DNA of 8,739 nt from Ruminococcus sp. UBA7014 (GTDB lineage Bacteria; Bacillota; Clostridia; Oscillospirales; Ruminococcaceae). Of the stretch, positions 1-7,253 are shown in pieces. Location of the stretch: positions 1 to 8,739 of the forward strand of contig DJXC01000075.1 of assembly GCA_002449575.1 (NCBI GenBank), given 5' to 3'. The position numbers were made by a program, and so were the translations under genes. Position 1 is the first letter of the stretch, and every line of letters begins with the position of its first letter. The notes beneath the pieces were generated by a model. That model did not search any database. It saw nothing but the letters and a program-made list of their open reading frames with translations, and was not told the DNA's origin.

Positions 1-209
1 CCAACCAGTGAACAGCAGATACAGCCGGAATTCATTTCTGTGATTTCAACACCAGCATCCTGTAAAAATCCGCCGTCAATGCCAATCTGACCAAATTCAT
101 TTTCAATCAGAACAAGTTTTTCGTTCTGATAGGCTTCTGCAATCAGCTTTTTGATAAGGGTGGTTTTGCCTGCTCCGAGAAATCCGGAGAAAATTGTAAT
201 TTTTGTCAT
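1..209 (-). CDS. CobW/COG0523 family GTPase (metallochaperone-like), 5' part only
   Basis: Only the first 69 codons are present; the gene runs off the left edge. The protein begins MTKITIFSGFLGAGKTTLIK: a P-loop GTPase with Walker A GFLGAGKTT at residues 9-17. It is followed by the ENEFGQIGID segment (36-45) and the family's metal-binding CxCC motif, CICC at 63-66. Together these identify the G3E GTPase family COG0523 (CobW/YeiR/YjiA/ZigA type). Family members are cytoplasmic GTPases that bind Zn, Co or Fe and are thought to load metal into client enzymes. The client cannot be told here, because no metalloenzyme gene is adjacent and the C-terminal CobW_C domain lies outside the window. The ATG at 209-207 is the usual family start, but it has only a weak purine stretch (AGAAAGAAG, about 12 nt upstream) as ribosome binding site, unlike most genes in this window. 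It has its own promoter at 278-306. Confidence 0.93.
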   Translation of the reverse strand, partial: MTKITIFSGFLGAGKTTLIKKLIAEAYQNEKLVLIENEFGQIGIDGGFLQDAGVEITEMNSGCICCSLV

Positions 210-240
210 AAAAAACAAACGCTTCTTTCTCTCTGAAATT

Positions 241-258
241 GACAGCAAAATTGCTGCC
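241..258 (-). other. Short hairpin in the 5' leader of the COG0523 gene
   Basis: On the minus strand this reads GGCAGCA-ATTT-TGCTGTC, a 7-bp stem (one G-T pair) with a 4-nt loop. It lies between the predicted transcription start (about 271) and the weak ribosome binding site. No U-run follows, so it is not a terminator. It could affect translation or mRNA stability, or be chance. No Zur-box-like sequence was recognised. Confidence 0.3.
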
Positions 259-277
259 TTTAATATTTGATATATAT

Positions 278-306
278 AGTATAGCACTTTTTTTGATAAC
301 TTGCAA
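278..306 (-). promoter_or_regulatory. Sigma-A-type promoter for the COG0523 gene
   Basis: On the minus strand, -35 TTGCAA (306-301), a 17-nt spacer, and -10 TATACT (283-278). The spacer length is optimal and the -10 matches the consensus at 5 of 6 bases. The predicted start of transcription is near 271, giving a leader of about 60 nt. The box pair is identical to that upstream of the galactokinase-family gene. Confidence 0.7.
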
Positions 307-310
307 GAGG

Positions 311-338
311 GTGACAGAAAATTTCCAGAAATTTTCAC
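311..338 (-). repeat. Inverted repeat between DUF2500-like gene and COG0523 promoter
   Basis: A perfect inverted repeat GAAAATTTC-TG-GAAATTTTC (minus strand, 336-317) lies just after the stop codon of the DUF2500-like gene and just upstream of the COG0523 promoter. Flanking GTGA and TCAC extend it imperfectly with a 2-nt bulge. The stem is AT-rich and is not followed by a U-run, so a classical intrinsic terminator is doubtful. A protein-binding site is the alternative. Its left arm contains the AAAATTTCTGGA motif also found upstream of the pilC promoter. Confidence 0.45.
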
Positions 339-340
339 AT

Positions 341-745
341 TCAGAATTGATGATATCCGTCATAAATGACATGTTCTTCGGTACGGAAGCGCATCAGTCT
401 GCCGTCACTGTATGTGAGTGTACCAGGTTTACGGAATTCAATATCATGATAAGCTGTTTTAGAGCAGCTGATTCTTAGTATTTCACCGCTTTGCAGCTCA
501 AAAACAAGTTCAAAATATTCATCTGTGATTTTTGTATGATGATATTCATCCATCGTCCGGCGGCGTTCGTCAATTTTCTGGAGCAGAAAAGCCGTTTCAG
601 TATAAACTTTCGGAACAGTAACCGGCGGTTTATGCACTGTATAGACTTTTTTCTGGAAAAACAGTCTGCTGCTGAGTATCAGAATCAGCAACAGACCAAT
701 AATAATTATCACAAGTGCAAATGATAGAACAAAAATAAAAGACAT
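341..745 (-). CDS. Small DUF2500-like membrane protein, last gene of the gal operon
   Basis: A 134-residue protein. Residues 3-30 form one strongly hydrophobic segment (a membrane anchor, N-terminus probably outside or in the membrane). A polar linker follows, then a small beta-rich domain with YFELVFELQSGEILRIS (77-93) and PGTLTYSDGRLMRF (107-120). This layout, with an anchor and then F-x-SG-...-GxLTYxxxRxxxF, resembles the DUF2500 family (E. coli YhhM is a member), whose function is unknown. I assign it by pattern only. The ATG at 745 is the only plausible start, because an in-frame TGA lies 12 nt upstream; no good Shine-Dalgarno is visible, so translation may depend on the upstream gene. 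It begins 23 nt after galE with no promoter between them, so it is probably cotranscribed with galE. A role in sugar metabolism is not implied by the sequence. Confidence 0.7.
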   Translation of the reverse strand: MSFIFVLSFALVIIIIGLLLILILSSRLFFQKKVYTVHKPPVTVPKVYTETAFLLQKIDERRRTMDEYHHTKITDEYFELVFELQSGEILRISCSKTAYHDIEFRKPGTLTYSDGRLMRFRTEEHVIYDGYHQF

Positions 746-768
746 GACAAAATCAAATCAGAAGAAAA

Positions 769-1779
769 TTAAAGACCGTTTGGATTCTGCTGCATGAAAC
801 GCCAGCTGTCTTCACACATGGTTTCAAGTGTTTCGTGTGCCTCCCAGCCAAGAAGCTTTTTTGCACGTTCTGCATTAGCATAAGAAGAAGCAATATCACC
901 AGGGCGGCGGTCTGTAATTCTATAGTTGATTTCATGACCACAGGCTTTTTCATAAGCATGAACCATTTCCAAAACACTCACGCCATGACCTGTGCCGAGA
1001 TTAATCGGCATAAAGCCTTTGTGCTGTTCAGCATAAGCAAGCGCACAAACATGACCTTTTGCCAAATCCACAACATGAATATAATCACGGACACCTGTAC
1101 CGTCAGGAGTATCATAGTCATTGCCGAATACAGATAACTGCTGTAATTTGCCAATAGCTACCTGACCGATATAAGGCAGCAGATTATTCGGGATACCATT
1201 GGGGTCTTCGCCGATTAAACCGCTTTTGTGTGCGCCGATAGGATTGAAGTAACGCAGGGCAACTGCACAGAAATCCGGGTCAGCAGCACAGAAATCAGAA
1301 AGAATCTGTTCAATCATAACTTTAGTATAGCCATAGGGATTTGTTGCAGATGTGGGCATTCCTTCGATATAGGGAACGGGATTGTTCATACCGTAAACTG
1401 TAGCAGAAGAAGAAAATACAATTGTCTTGCAGCCAAATTCACGCATTACTTTTAATAATACAAAAGTACCATTCAGATTATTTTCATAATATTCCAGAGG
1501 CTTGGCAACAGATTCGCCGACAGCTTTCAGTCCTGCAAAATGCACAACAGCGGAAATTTCCTGTTCCTGAAAGATTTTTCTGACAGCGGCTTCATCCCGC
1601 ATATCTGCTTTATAGAAAACAACAGATTTTCCGGTGATTTTTTCAATTCTGCGGACAGCTTCTTCTTTGGAATTGCTTAAGTTATCGAGAATGACAACTT
1701 CATAGCCAGAATCCAGAAATTCCACACAGGTATGACTTCCGATAAATCCGGCACCGCCGGTAACTAAAATTTTATTCAT
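769..1779 (-). CDS. galE: UDP-glucose 4-epimerase
   Basis: A 336-residue cytoplasmic short-chain dehydrogenase/reductase that interconverts UDP-glucose and UDP-galactose using tightly bound NAD. Visible hallmarks are the nucleotide-binding TGGAGFIGSH at residues 7-16, the catalytic Ser in SSSATVYG (S125), and the Y149-xxx-K153 pair in NPYGYTK. The RYFNPIGAH stretch (176-184) and the substrate-site RRPGD (291-295) are also typical. Length and spacing match E. coli GalE (338 aa) closely. The position equivalent to E. coli Tyr299 is Ser299 (codon at 883-885), a small residue associated in related epimerases with also accepting UDP-GlcNAc/GalNAc. The ribosome binding site AGAAAGGAA (1796-1788) lies 8 nt from the ATG and fills most of the 17-nt gap after the glycosidase stop, so the two genes are in one operon. 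Confidence 0.97.
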   Translation of the reverse strand: MNKILVTGGAGFIGSHTCVEFLDSGYEVVILDNLSNSKEEAVRRIEKITGKSVVFYKADMRDEAAVRKIFQEQEISAVVHFAGLKAVGESVAKPLEYYENNLNGTFVLLKVMREFGCKTIVFSSSATVYGMNNPVPYIEGMPTSATNPYGYTKVMIEQILSDFCAADPDFCAVALRYFNPIGAHKSGLIGEDPNGIPNNLLPYIGQVAIGKLQQLSVFGNDYDTPDGTGVRDYIHVVDLAKGHVCALAYAEQHKGFMPINLGTGHGVSVLEMVHAYEKACGHEINYRITDRRPGDIASSYANAERAKKLLGWEAHETLETMCEDSWRFMQQNPNGL

Positions 1780-1796
1780 AATGAAAATTCCTTTCT

Positions 1797-4031
1797 TTAT
1801 TTTTTGGATTTTTTACAGGTGAACAGCAGGGAAACTGCCGCCGCCAGTGCAGCAACTGTAATTCCAGCGGCAGAGGGTTCACCTGTTGCCGGACTTGCAG
1901 TCTTGGAAGCAGAGCTGTTTGCTGTCGTGGAAGAAGCGGAACTTTTGGCACGGGCTGTTGTCGTCTGCTTCTGATTGCTGGAAGTAGTCGGCGGCTTGGG
2001 AGAAGCCGTTGTTTCCGGCTGTGGCTCGGTTTCCGGTTCTGTCTCCGTTTCAGGTTCTTCTGTAAGATAAGTCAGACCATATCCGAAGGGATAAAGTACC
2101 TCATCTGTGAATTTATAGTCTTCGGAAAGCTGATAAATTGTGACCGGCAGTTTTCCGGAAGGAGAAAATGCACCAAAAACGGTCATAATCGCTGCCGGAT
2201 AATTCGGACCATAAGTGGCAAGTTCACCGTTATATTCTTCCGGAATCACAGTCATTTTTTTGCTGCCATAGGCGGCTAAGACTGCATCAGCAGCAGTGTA
2301 TCTTGCCACATCGTAAGGATAGGTCATGCTTAATACAATGACAGGTTTTTCCAGACTGTGAGCAAGTGCTGTCAGTTCGTCAATGAATTTTGCCTGTGTT
2401 CCGTCATCAGATGCGGGGTTAAATTCGCTTTCTCCCCAGTTTTCAGAAGAAATAACAACAGCTTTGGCATTGCTGATAAGTTCTGAACATTCTTCCGGAG
2501 TAGTATCCTTGCAGCAGATAAAGTCAGCTTCGGCAGTTTCCGGAATTGTGCCGTCTTTCTTGAGTTTGTCAAATGCATAGACAAAAGAATTTTTTGCATT
2601 TGCAGAAGGATAGAAGAATGCAATTCTTTCGTTTTCTTCCAGTGCAAGCGGAAGGACATTGTCCTGATTCTGAATCAGTGTGACAGCTTTTCCGGCGATT
2701 TCAAGTTCTTTCGCATGATGTTCTTCTGAACCGACAAGACTGAGTGCATTTTTTACTCTTTGTTCAATGTCTTCTTCTGGTTTCTGGAAAAGTTGTTTCT
2801 GATATTTCAGTTCCAGAATTCTGGTGCAGGATTCATTGATTCTGCTTTCCGGAATTTTGCCGTCAGTCACAGCCTCTTCCAGTTTGTCAAGATAAGTTTC
2901 TAAGAAAGTAATGTCATCAGGTGACCAGACAGTAACCGGTTCTAGCAGAATATCTACTCCGGCATTAATGGCAAGCACAGCAGTTTCATAGATGTCATAA
3001 TTTTTTTTCAGTGCATCCATCTGCATTCCGTCCGTTACAATAATACCCTGAAAGCCCATGTCTTTCCGCATGATGTCTGTTAAAATTGTTTTGGAAAGTG
3101 TAGCCGGCAGATAAATTTCTTCTCCGGTAGAAATGGAAGTATAAGTTTCTGTTTCAATCTGCGGAAACTGGATATGTGCAGTCATAACGGCATCAATGCC
3201 GGCATCCATAGCCGCCTGAAACGGAATCAGTTCATGTTCTTTCAGTTGTTCATAGGATTTGTCAATCAGTGGCAGTCCGGTATGACTGTCTGTATCAGTG
3301 TCACCATGACCGGGAAAATGCTTTGCAGTGCTGATAATATGATGCTCTGAAAGTCCCTTGATGAAAGAAGTTCCCATCTGGCAGACTAATTCCGGTTCGG
3401 AGGAGAAAGAACGAATATTAATAATCGGATTTTTAGGATTATTGTTAATGTCCATTACCGGCGCAAAATCCAGATTAATTCCTACAGCAGAAAGTTCTGA
3501 ACCGATAATAGAGGCATTTTCATAAGCAAGCTGTGTATCATTAGTTGCACCAAGTGCCATATTTCCGCAGGTATTTGTACCTGTTTTCAGACGGCTGACA
3601 GAACCGCCCTCCTGGTCAGCAGAAATCAGCAGAGGAATATCATAATCCCCTTTGGAAGCGGCTGTTTGCAGTGCATCTGTGAAACGGGTAGTCTGTTCTG
3701 TGCCGACAACATTATCTGCAAACAAAAGCGTACCAGCAAAATCATATTTTTCAAGCAGCTCTTCTACAGGTGAAATTAAAGTTGTCTGACCGCTTCTGTT
3801 TTCTGTACTGCCGTCTTCGCTCCAGTAACGGATATTCAGCATAATCATCTGGGCTATTTTTTGTCTGAGGGGCATAGAAGCTGTTAATTCTTCTGCCATT
3901 TCATGAGCAGATTTTATTTCTGTTTCTGTAGCTGTATCTTCAGCATAAGCAGTCATGCCATAAAACGGAAATGTCAGCAATGTGCCTGCACAGAAAGCAG
4001 CAGTAAATTTTTTCAGTAAACTGGATTTCAT
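1797..4031 (-). CDS. Secreted, probably wall-anchored family 3 glycoside hydrolase (NagZ-type beta-N-acetylglucosaminidase)
   Basis: A 744-residue GH3 enzyme. Residues 1-30 are a signal peptide (KKFT, hydrophobic core, cut near AYA). The catalytic barrel spans about 45-410, with QEGGSVSRL (140-148), the NagZ signature KHFPGHGDTDTDSH (237-250) carrying the Asp248/His250 acid-base dyad, and the nucleophile Asp334 in VTDGM. Both dyad and nucleophile sit exactly 16 residues beyond those of B. subtilis NagZ (H234, D318). A GH3 C-terminal domain covers about 440-655. A Thr/Pro/Glu/Ser-rich linker (656-712) leads to SPATGE (713-718), a hydrophobic stretch and KKSKK: an LPXTG-like sortase signal with a non-standard first residue. 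Expected activity is exo-release of GlcNAc-type sugars outside the cell; another beta-glycoside is possible. The ATG at 4031 is chosen for its AGGAGGA site (4047-4041) and signal peptide. It overlaps the upstream kinase stop (ATGA), implying translational coupling. Confidence 0.9.
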   Translation of the reverse strand: MKSSLLKKFTAAFCAGTLLTFPFYGMTAYAEDTATETEIKSAHEMAEELTASMPLRQKIAQMIMLNIRYWSEDGSTENRSGQTTLISPVEELLEKYDFAGTLLFADNVVGTEQTTRFTDALQTAASKGDYDIPLLISADQEGGSVSRLKTGTNTCGNMALGATNDTQLAYENASIIGSELSAVGINLDFAPVMDINNNPKNPIINIRSFSSEPELVCQMGTSFIKGLSEHHIISTAKHFPGHGDTDTDSHTGLPLIDKSYEQLKEHELIPFQAAMDAGIDAVMTAHIQFPQIETETYTSISTGEEIYLPATLSKTILTDIMRKDMGFQGIIVTDGMQMDALKKNYDIYETAVLAINAGVDILLEPVTVWSPDDITFLETYLDKLEEAVTDGKIPESRINESCTRILELKYQKQLFQKPEEDIEQRVKNALSLVGSEEHHAKELEIAGKAVTLIQNQDNVLPLALEENERIAFFYPSANAKNSFVYAFDKLKKDGTIPETAEADFICCKDTTPEECSELISNAKAVVISSENWGESEFNPASDDGTQAKFIDELTALAHSLEKPVIVLSMTYPYDVARYTAADAVLAAYGSKKMTVIPEEYNGELATYGPNYPAAIMTVFGAFSPSGKLPVTIYQLSEDYKFTDEVLYPFGYGLTYLTEEPETETEPETEPQPETTASPKPPTTSSNQKQTTTARAKSSASSTTANSSASKTASPATGEPSAAGITVAALAAAVSLLFTCKKSKK

Positions 4032-5332
4032 AAAGTAATTTCCTCCTGATTTGAAAATAATTGAATCGCACCTGTATTGCGAATCTGGAACACATGACAC
4101 TTGTCCACACCAAGAAATGTTTCAATCTGTGTTTTGAAATCATGAACATAGTCCAAAGGGACATAAGCCTGTACAGTTCCGGCAAATCCGCCGCCATGAA
4201 CACGCACTGCACCCCGGCTGTCAAGCAGTTCTTCACACAGGGCAATCGTGACAGCGACTTCCTGTTTTTCAGGTTTGTCATAGACAGAAACGTTCTGGAG
4301 ATACTGGAAAGAAGAACGCCCGGAATCTCTGACTTCTTGCAGAAAATGTTCAAAATTGCCATTTTGTAAAGCGTTTACCTGTCTGCCGACACGGGCATCA
4401 TCTGCAAAATAGTGCAAAGCACGGAGAACAGCCCTGTCACCACATGTCCGGCGGAGTCCGGCAAGATGAGAGAAAAATTCTTCTTTTGTAATTTCAGAAA
4501 GTCTTTCTTTACTGAACATTTTGGCAATATTTTTCATTTCGGCAGGAATTGCCGCATAGGCAGCAGTTAAATCAACATGGTCAGCCCCTGTATCAATAAT
4601 ACAAAGAGCATAGCCTTCTTTCTGCAAGTCGACAGAAATCTGTGTGATTTCCGGATTTTCAGCCCGGAAGTCAATGGCTGTAATGCCGCCGACTGCACAG
4701 GCTGTCTGGTCCATTAATCCGCAGGGTTTGCCGAAATAAACATTTTCGGCATACTGTCCGATTTGTGCAGTCTGTACAGCGTGAATCTGTGAATCTGCAA
4801 AAAAGGCAGAACAGATAGTTCCGGCAAGCACTTCAAATGCTGCCGAAGATGATAAGCCCGAACCTTTCAGGATATCTGAAGTAGTATAGGCATCAAAGCC
4901 AGTTACAGGATAGCCCAGTTCCGTAAATTTTGCAGCAATCCCTCTCAGCAGCGCAGCAGAAGTATTGATTTCATCTTCCTGCGGAGTCAGGTCGGACAAG
5001 TCGACAAAATCAGCATCCATGCCCTCAGATTTCAGATGAATTTCCATATTGTCACGTTTGACGGCGACAGCAATAATATCTGCATTGACACTTCCGGCAA
5101 GGACATGACCGCCCTGATGGTCGGTATGATTACCGCCCAGTTCGGTTCTGCCCGGTGCGGAAAATAATCCGATTTCTGTCATTTCATCAGCATGAAATTC
5201 CTCCTGAAAAGCAGCAATCGCATTCAAAAAACGTGTTCTGTAAGCAGTACAGTCTGCACAGGCATATATGTTTTTTAAAATTGTGTCAAACCTGCCTTGT
5301 TCCAGGGCTTCTTTTGTGTCATGAATGTTCAT
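4028..5332 (-). CDS. Galactokinase-family GHMP sugar kinase with variant sugar-binding motif
   Basis: A 434-residue cytoplasmic GHMP kinase, expected to phosphorylate galactose or a related sugar at C1 with ATP. Motif 1 is GRTELGGNHTDHQGG (61-75), replacing the usual GRxNLIGEHTDY. Motif 2 is KGSGLSSSAA (156-165), the phosphate loop. The catalytic Asp is D208 in CGLMDQ. Motif 3 is RVHGGGFAGTVQAYVP (377-392). Arg62, His69 and Asp71 match the galactose-site residues of classical GalK, but the Glu that contacts the sugar (E42 in L. lactis GalK) is Asn68. The protein therefore belongs to the galactokinase-like GNHTDH subgroup common in Clostridia; its true substrate is uncertain, so no symbol is given. 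The ATG at 5332 is chosen because AGGAG (5345-5341) sits 8 nt upstream; a GTG at 5341 is too close to it. It is the first gene of the operon, and its stop overlaps the next start. Confidence 0.88.
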   Translation of the reverse strand: MNIHDTKEALEQGRFDTILKNIYACADCTAYRTRFLNAIAAFQEEFHADEMTEIGLFSAPGRTELGGNHTDHQGGHVLAGSVNADIIAVAVKRDNMEIHLKSEGMDADFVDLSDLTPQEDEINTSAALLRGIAAKFTELGYPVTGFDAYTTSDILKGSGLSSSAAFEVLAGTICSAFFADSQIHAVQTAQIGQYAENVYFGKPCGLMDQTACAVGGITAIDFRAENPEITQISVDLQKEGYALCIIDTGADHVDLTAAYAAIPAEMKNIAKMFSKERLSEITKEEFFSHLAGLRRTCGDRAVLRALHYFADDARVGRQVNALQNGNFEHFLQEVRDSGRSSFQYLQNVSVYDKPEKQEVAVTIALCEELLDSRGAVRVHGGGFAGTVQAYVPLDYVHDFKTQIETFLGVDKCHVFQIRNTGAIQLFSNQEEITL

Positions 5333-5340
5333 AAATTCCA

Positions 5341-5345
5341 CTCCT
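5341..5345 (-). promoter_or_regulatory. Ribosome binding site deciding the kinase start
   Basis: On the minus strand AGGAG, 8 nt before the ATG at 5332. It rules against the in-frame GTG at 5341-5339, which overlaps the site's edge. Confidence 0.8.
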
Positions 5346-5376
5346 AGTATTAATTATAAAATTCTCCGTAATACTA
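5345..5376. promoter_or_regulatory. Candidate operator: inverted repeat TAGTATTA-N16-TAATACTA
   Basis: Two perfect 8-bp arms, at 5345-5352 and 5369-5376, lie on either side of the predicted transcription start. They run from the edge of the -10 box to the edge of the ribosome binding site of the kinase gene. The right arm also belongs to a 10-bp palindrome ATACTAGTAT (5371-5380) that overlaps the -10. Part of the repeat is upstream of the predicted start, so it fits a DNA-binding site better than an mRNA hairpin. The regulator is unknown. The sequence is AT-rich, so chance is not excluded. Confidence 0.45.
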
Positions 5377-5404
5377 GTATATAATAAAATTTTTTGTTTT
5401 GCAA
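5376..5404 (-). promoter_or_regulatory. Sigma-A-type promoter of the kinase-GH3-galE-DUF2500 operon
   Basis: On the minus strand, -35 TTGCAA (5404-5399), a 17-nt spacer, and -10 TATACT (5381-5376). The predicted start is near 5369, with a leader of about 37 nt to the ATG. Upstream, the sequence is long A and T tracts (5405-5440), which could act as an UP element. It is the only good promoter found between glgB and the kinase. Confidence 0.72.
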
Positions 5405-5407
5405 GTC

Positions 5408-5423
5408 TTTTTTTTAAAAAAGT
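5408..5423 (-). terminator. Possible weak terminator after glgB (AT-only)
   Basis: Downstream of the glgB stop, the minus strand carries a short A/T-only inverted run (CTTTTTTAAAAAAAAG). A stem with so little G/C is a poor intrinsic terminator, and no better candidate exists in the 114 nt between glgB and the kinase. Read-through from glgB into the kinase operon is therefore possible. Confidence 0.2.
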
Positions 5424-5446
5424 TTAATTTTTGTATATTTTTCAGA

Positions 5447-7246
5447 TTATTCTACCTGAAAGCACATGCCGGAAAACGGCGGCAGGGAAATGATAAATTC
5501 TCCGTTATTTCCTTCAATGACTGTTCCGGCAGTATCAGGGCGTGTGCCATTATAGATATCTGCACTGGAATCCAGCAGAACAGTCAGCCGCTTGGCATCG
5601 CAATGCAGAACATAGTGAACCTGTGGCGCACCTGCAAAATTAAATACACCAATGACAGACTCTTTTGAGGAATTCCGTTTGATGGCGTAACAGCAGGGAA
5701 AATTTTGTTTGCAGTCCAGCCATTCAAAACCGCCTTCTGTATAATCACGTTCAAATAAGGCAGAATGATTTAAATACAGATGATTTAATTTTTTGATATA
5801 TTCATGAAAAGCATCATGCATGGGATATTTCAGCAAGAACCAGTCCTGTTCTCTGGTTTCGTCCCATTCCCGGAGCTGACCGAATTCACTGCCCATAAAG
5901 TCAAGAAGTTTTCCGGGGTGAATGGCATTATACATATAGAAAGCCCGTGCCTGTGCAAATTTTCCATCATACAGACCGTGCATTTTTTGTACAATAGTTG
6001 CTTTTCCGTGAACATTTTCATCATGAGAGAAGGGAAGAATATAATATTCTGCATGATAATACATCATAGAGAAAGTCAGCATGTCATAGTTGCCAAAACG
6101 ATAAAGCGGGTCAGTGCGGAAATAATTGAGGGTATCGTTCATGTAGCCCATATCCCATTTATAGTCAAAACCTAAACCGTCACTCCATACCGGAGCGGTG
6201 ACTTTCGGAAAATCAGTAGAATCTTCCGCACAGAGCATACAACCGGGAAATTTTGCTTTCAGTCCGGAATTCATGTTTTTGAGAAAGTGCAAGGCATTGT
6301 TGTTTACACCGCATTCTTTTTTACCATGCCAGTAAATCAGGCGGCTGATGGCATCCATCCGCAGACCGTCAAAATGAAATTCTTCCAGCCAGTAACAGGC
6401 ATTGGACTGCAAAAAACTCTGTACTTCGCCTTTGGAATGCATAAAGTTATAGCTGCCCCATTCACTGACACCAGCCCCGGCATCTGGATATTCATAAAGA
6501 GGCGCACCGTCAAATTTTGCCAGTCCATAACTGTCCACGGCAAAGTGAACTAAGACAAAATCCAGTAATACACCAATTTGATTCTGATGAAGCTTGTCAA
6601 TTAAAATTTTCAGTTGTTCTGGTGTGCCGTAACGGGAAGTCGGAGCAAAAAAGCCCGTAGTCTGATAGCCCCATGATGCATCACAGGGGTGTTCCGCTAA
6701 AGGCATGAATTCAACATAATTATAGCCCATTTCTTTCAGATAGGGAATTAACTGGTCTGCTAATTCTTCATAATTGTAAAATTCTCCGCTTTCAGCAAAA
6801 GGATGTTCTTTTTTCTGTTTCCAAGAACCGAGATGCAGTTCATAAATATGCAGCGGCTTGTCTTTACAGTCGGAACGCTGTTTCATCCAGTTGTTATCAT
6901 GAAAATGATATTTTCCTAAATCACGAATCACAGAACAGAATTCCGGTCTTTTGTCCATGCCAAAGCCATAAGGGTCACAATGTTCCGTGTAAGAGCCGTC
7001 TTTATGCCAGATATTGTAAAGATATCTTTGTCCTGCCTTTGCCTGCGGAACAGTCACTTCCCAGAAATGCCCGTTGAATCCCCGGTTCAGCTCCCAGTCC
7101 TGCCAGTCATTAAATTCTCCGACAAGAGTAATCCGGTCTGTATGCGGCGCATATACCCGGAAGGTATAACCCTCCTGTGCCTTGTGTACACCAAGATGCT
7201 TGTATGCATCAAAAATTTTTCCTGTGTAGAATCCGTAAATATCCAA
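5447..7246 (-). CDS. glgB: 1,4-alpha-glucan (glycogen) branching enzyme
   Basis: A 599-residue GH13 enzyme that cuts alpha-1,4 glucan chains and re-attaches them as alpha-1,6 branches during cytoplasmic glycogen synthesis. An N-terminal CBM48 domain (about 25-110, with RVYAPHTDRITLVGEFNDW) precedes the catalytic barrel. GH13 regions are DFVLVH (229-234), GLRMDA with nucleophile D298, CAEDST with acid/base E341, and FSHDEN with D409. An all-beta C-terminal domain follows. It is shorter than E. coli GlgB (about 728 aa), as in branching enzymes that lack the extra N-terminal module. The start is TTG at 7246-7244, placed 7 nt after a perfect GGGAGGA (7260-7254), and gives the family-like beginning MDIYGFYTGKIFDAY. 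The reading frame stays open 27 codons further, to an ATG at 7327 with no ribosome binding site. No other glg genes are in the window. A TetR-type regulator is divergently encoded and may control it. Confidence 0.95.
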   Translation of the reverse strand: MDIYGFYTGKIFDAYKHLGVHKAQEGYTFRVYAPHTDRITLVGEFNDWQDWELNRGFNGHFWEVTVPQAKAGQRYLYNIWHKDGSYTEHCDPYGFGMDKRPEFCSVIRDLGKYHFHDNNWMKQRSDCKDKPLHIYELHLGSWKQKKEHPFAESGEFYNYEELADQLIPYLKEMGYNYVEFMPLAEHPCDASWGYQTTGFFAPTSRYGTPEQLKILIDKLHQNQIGVLLDFVLVHFAVDSYGLAKFDGAPLYEYPDAGAGVSEWGSYNFMHSKGEVQSFLQSNACYWLEEFHFDGLRMDAISRLIYWHGKKECGVNNNALHFLKNMNSGLKAKFPGCMLCAEDSTDFPKVTAPVWSDGLGFDYKWDMGYMNDTLNYFRTDPLYRFGNYDMLTFSMMYYHAEYYILPFSHDENVHGKATIVQKMHGLYDGKFAQARAFYMYNAIHPGKLLDFMGSEFGQLREWDETREQDWFLLKYPMHDAFHEYIKKLNHLYLNHSALFERDYTEGGFEWLDCKQNFPCCYAIKRNSSKESVIGVFNFAGAPQVHYVLHCDAKRLTVLLDSSADIYNGTRPDTAGTVIEGNNGEFIISLPPFSGMCFQVE

Positions 7247-7253
7247 AAAAATA

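Noticed and set aside
4032..4100. 23-residue N-terminal extension of the GH3 protein
   Set aside because: It would put residues before the signal peptide and extend the overlap with the kinase gene. The ATG at 4031 has AGGAGGA 9 nt upstream and starts a clean signal peptide.
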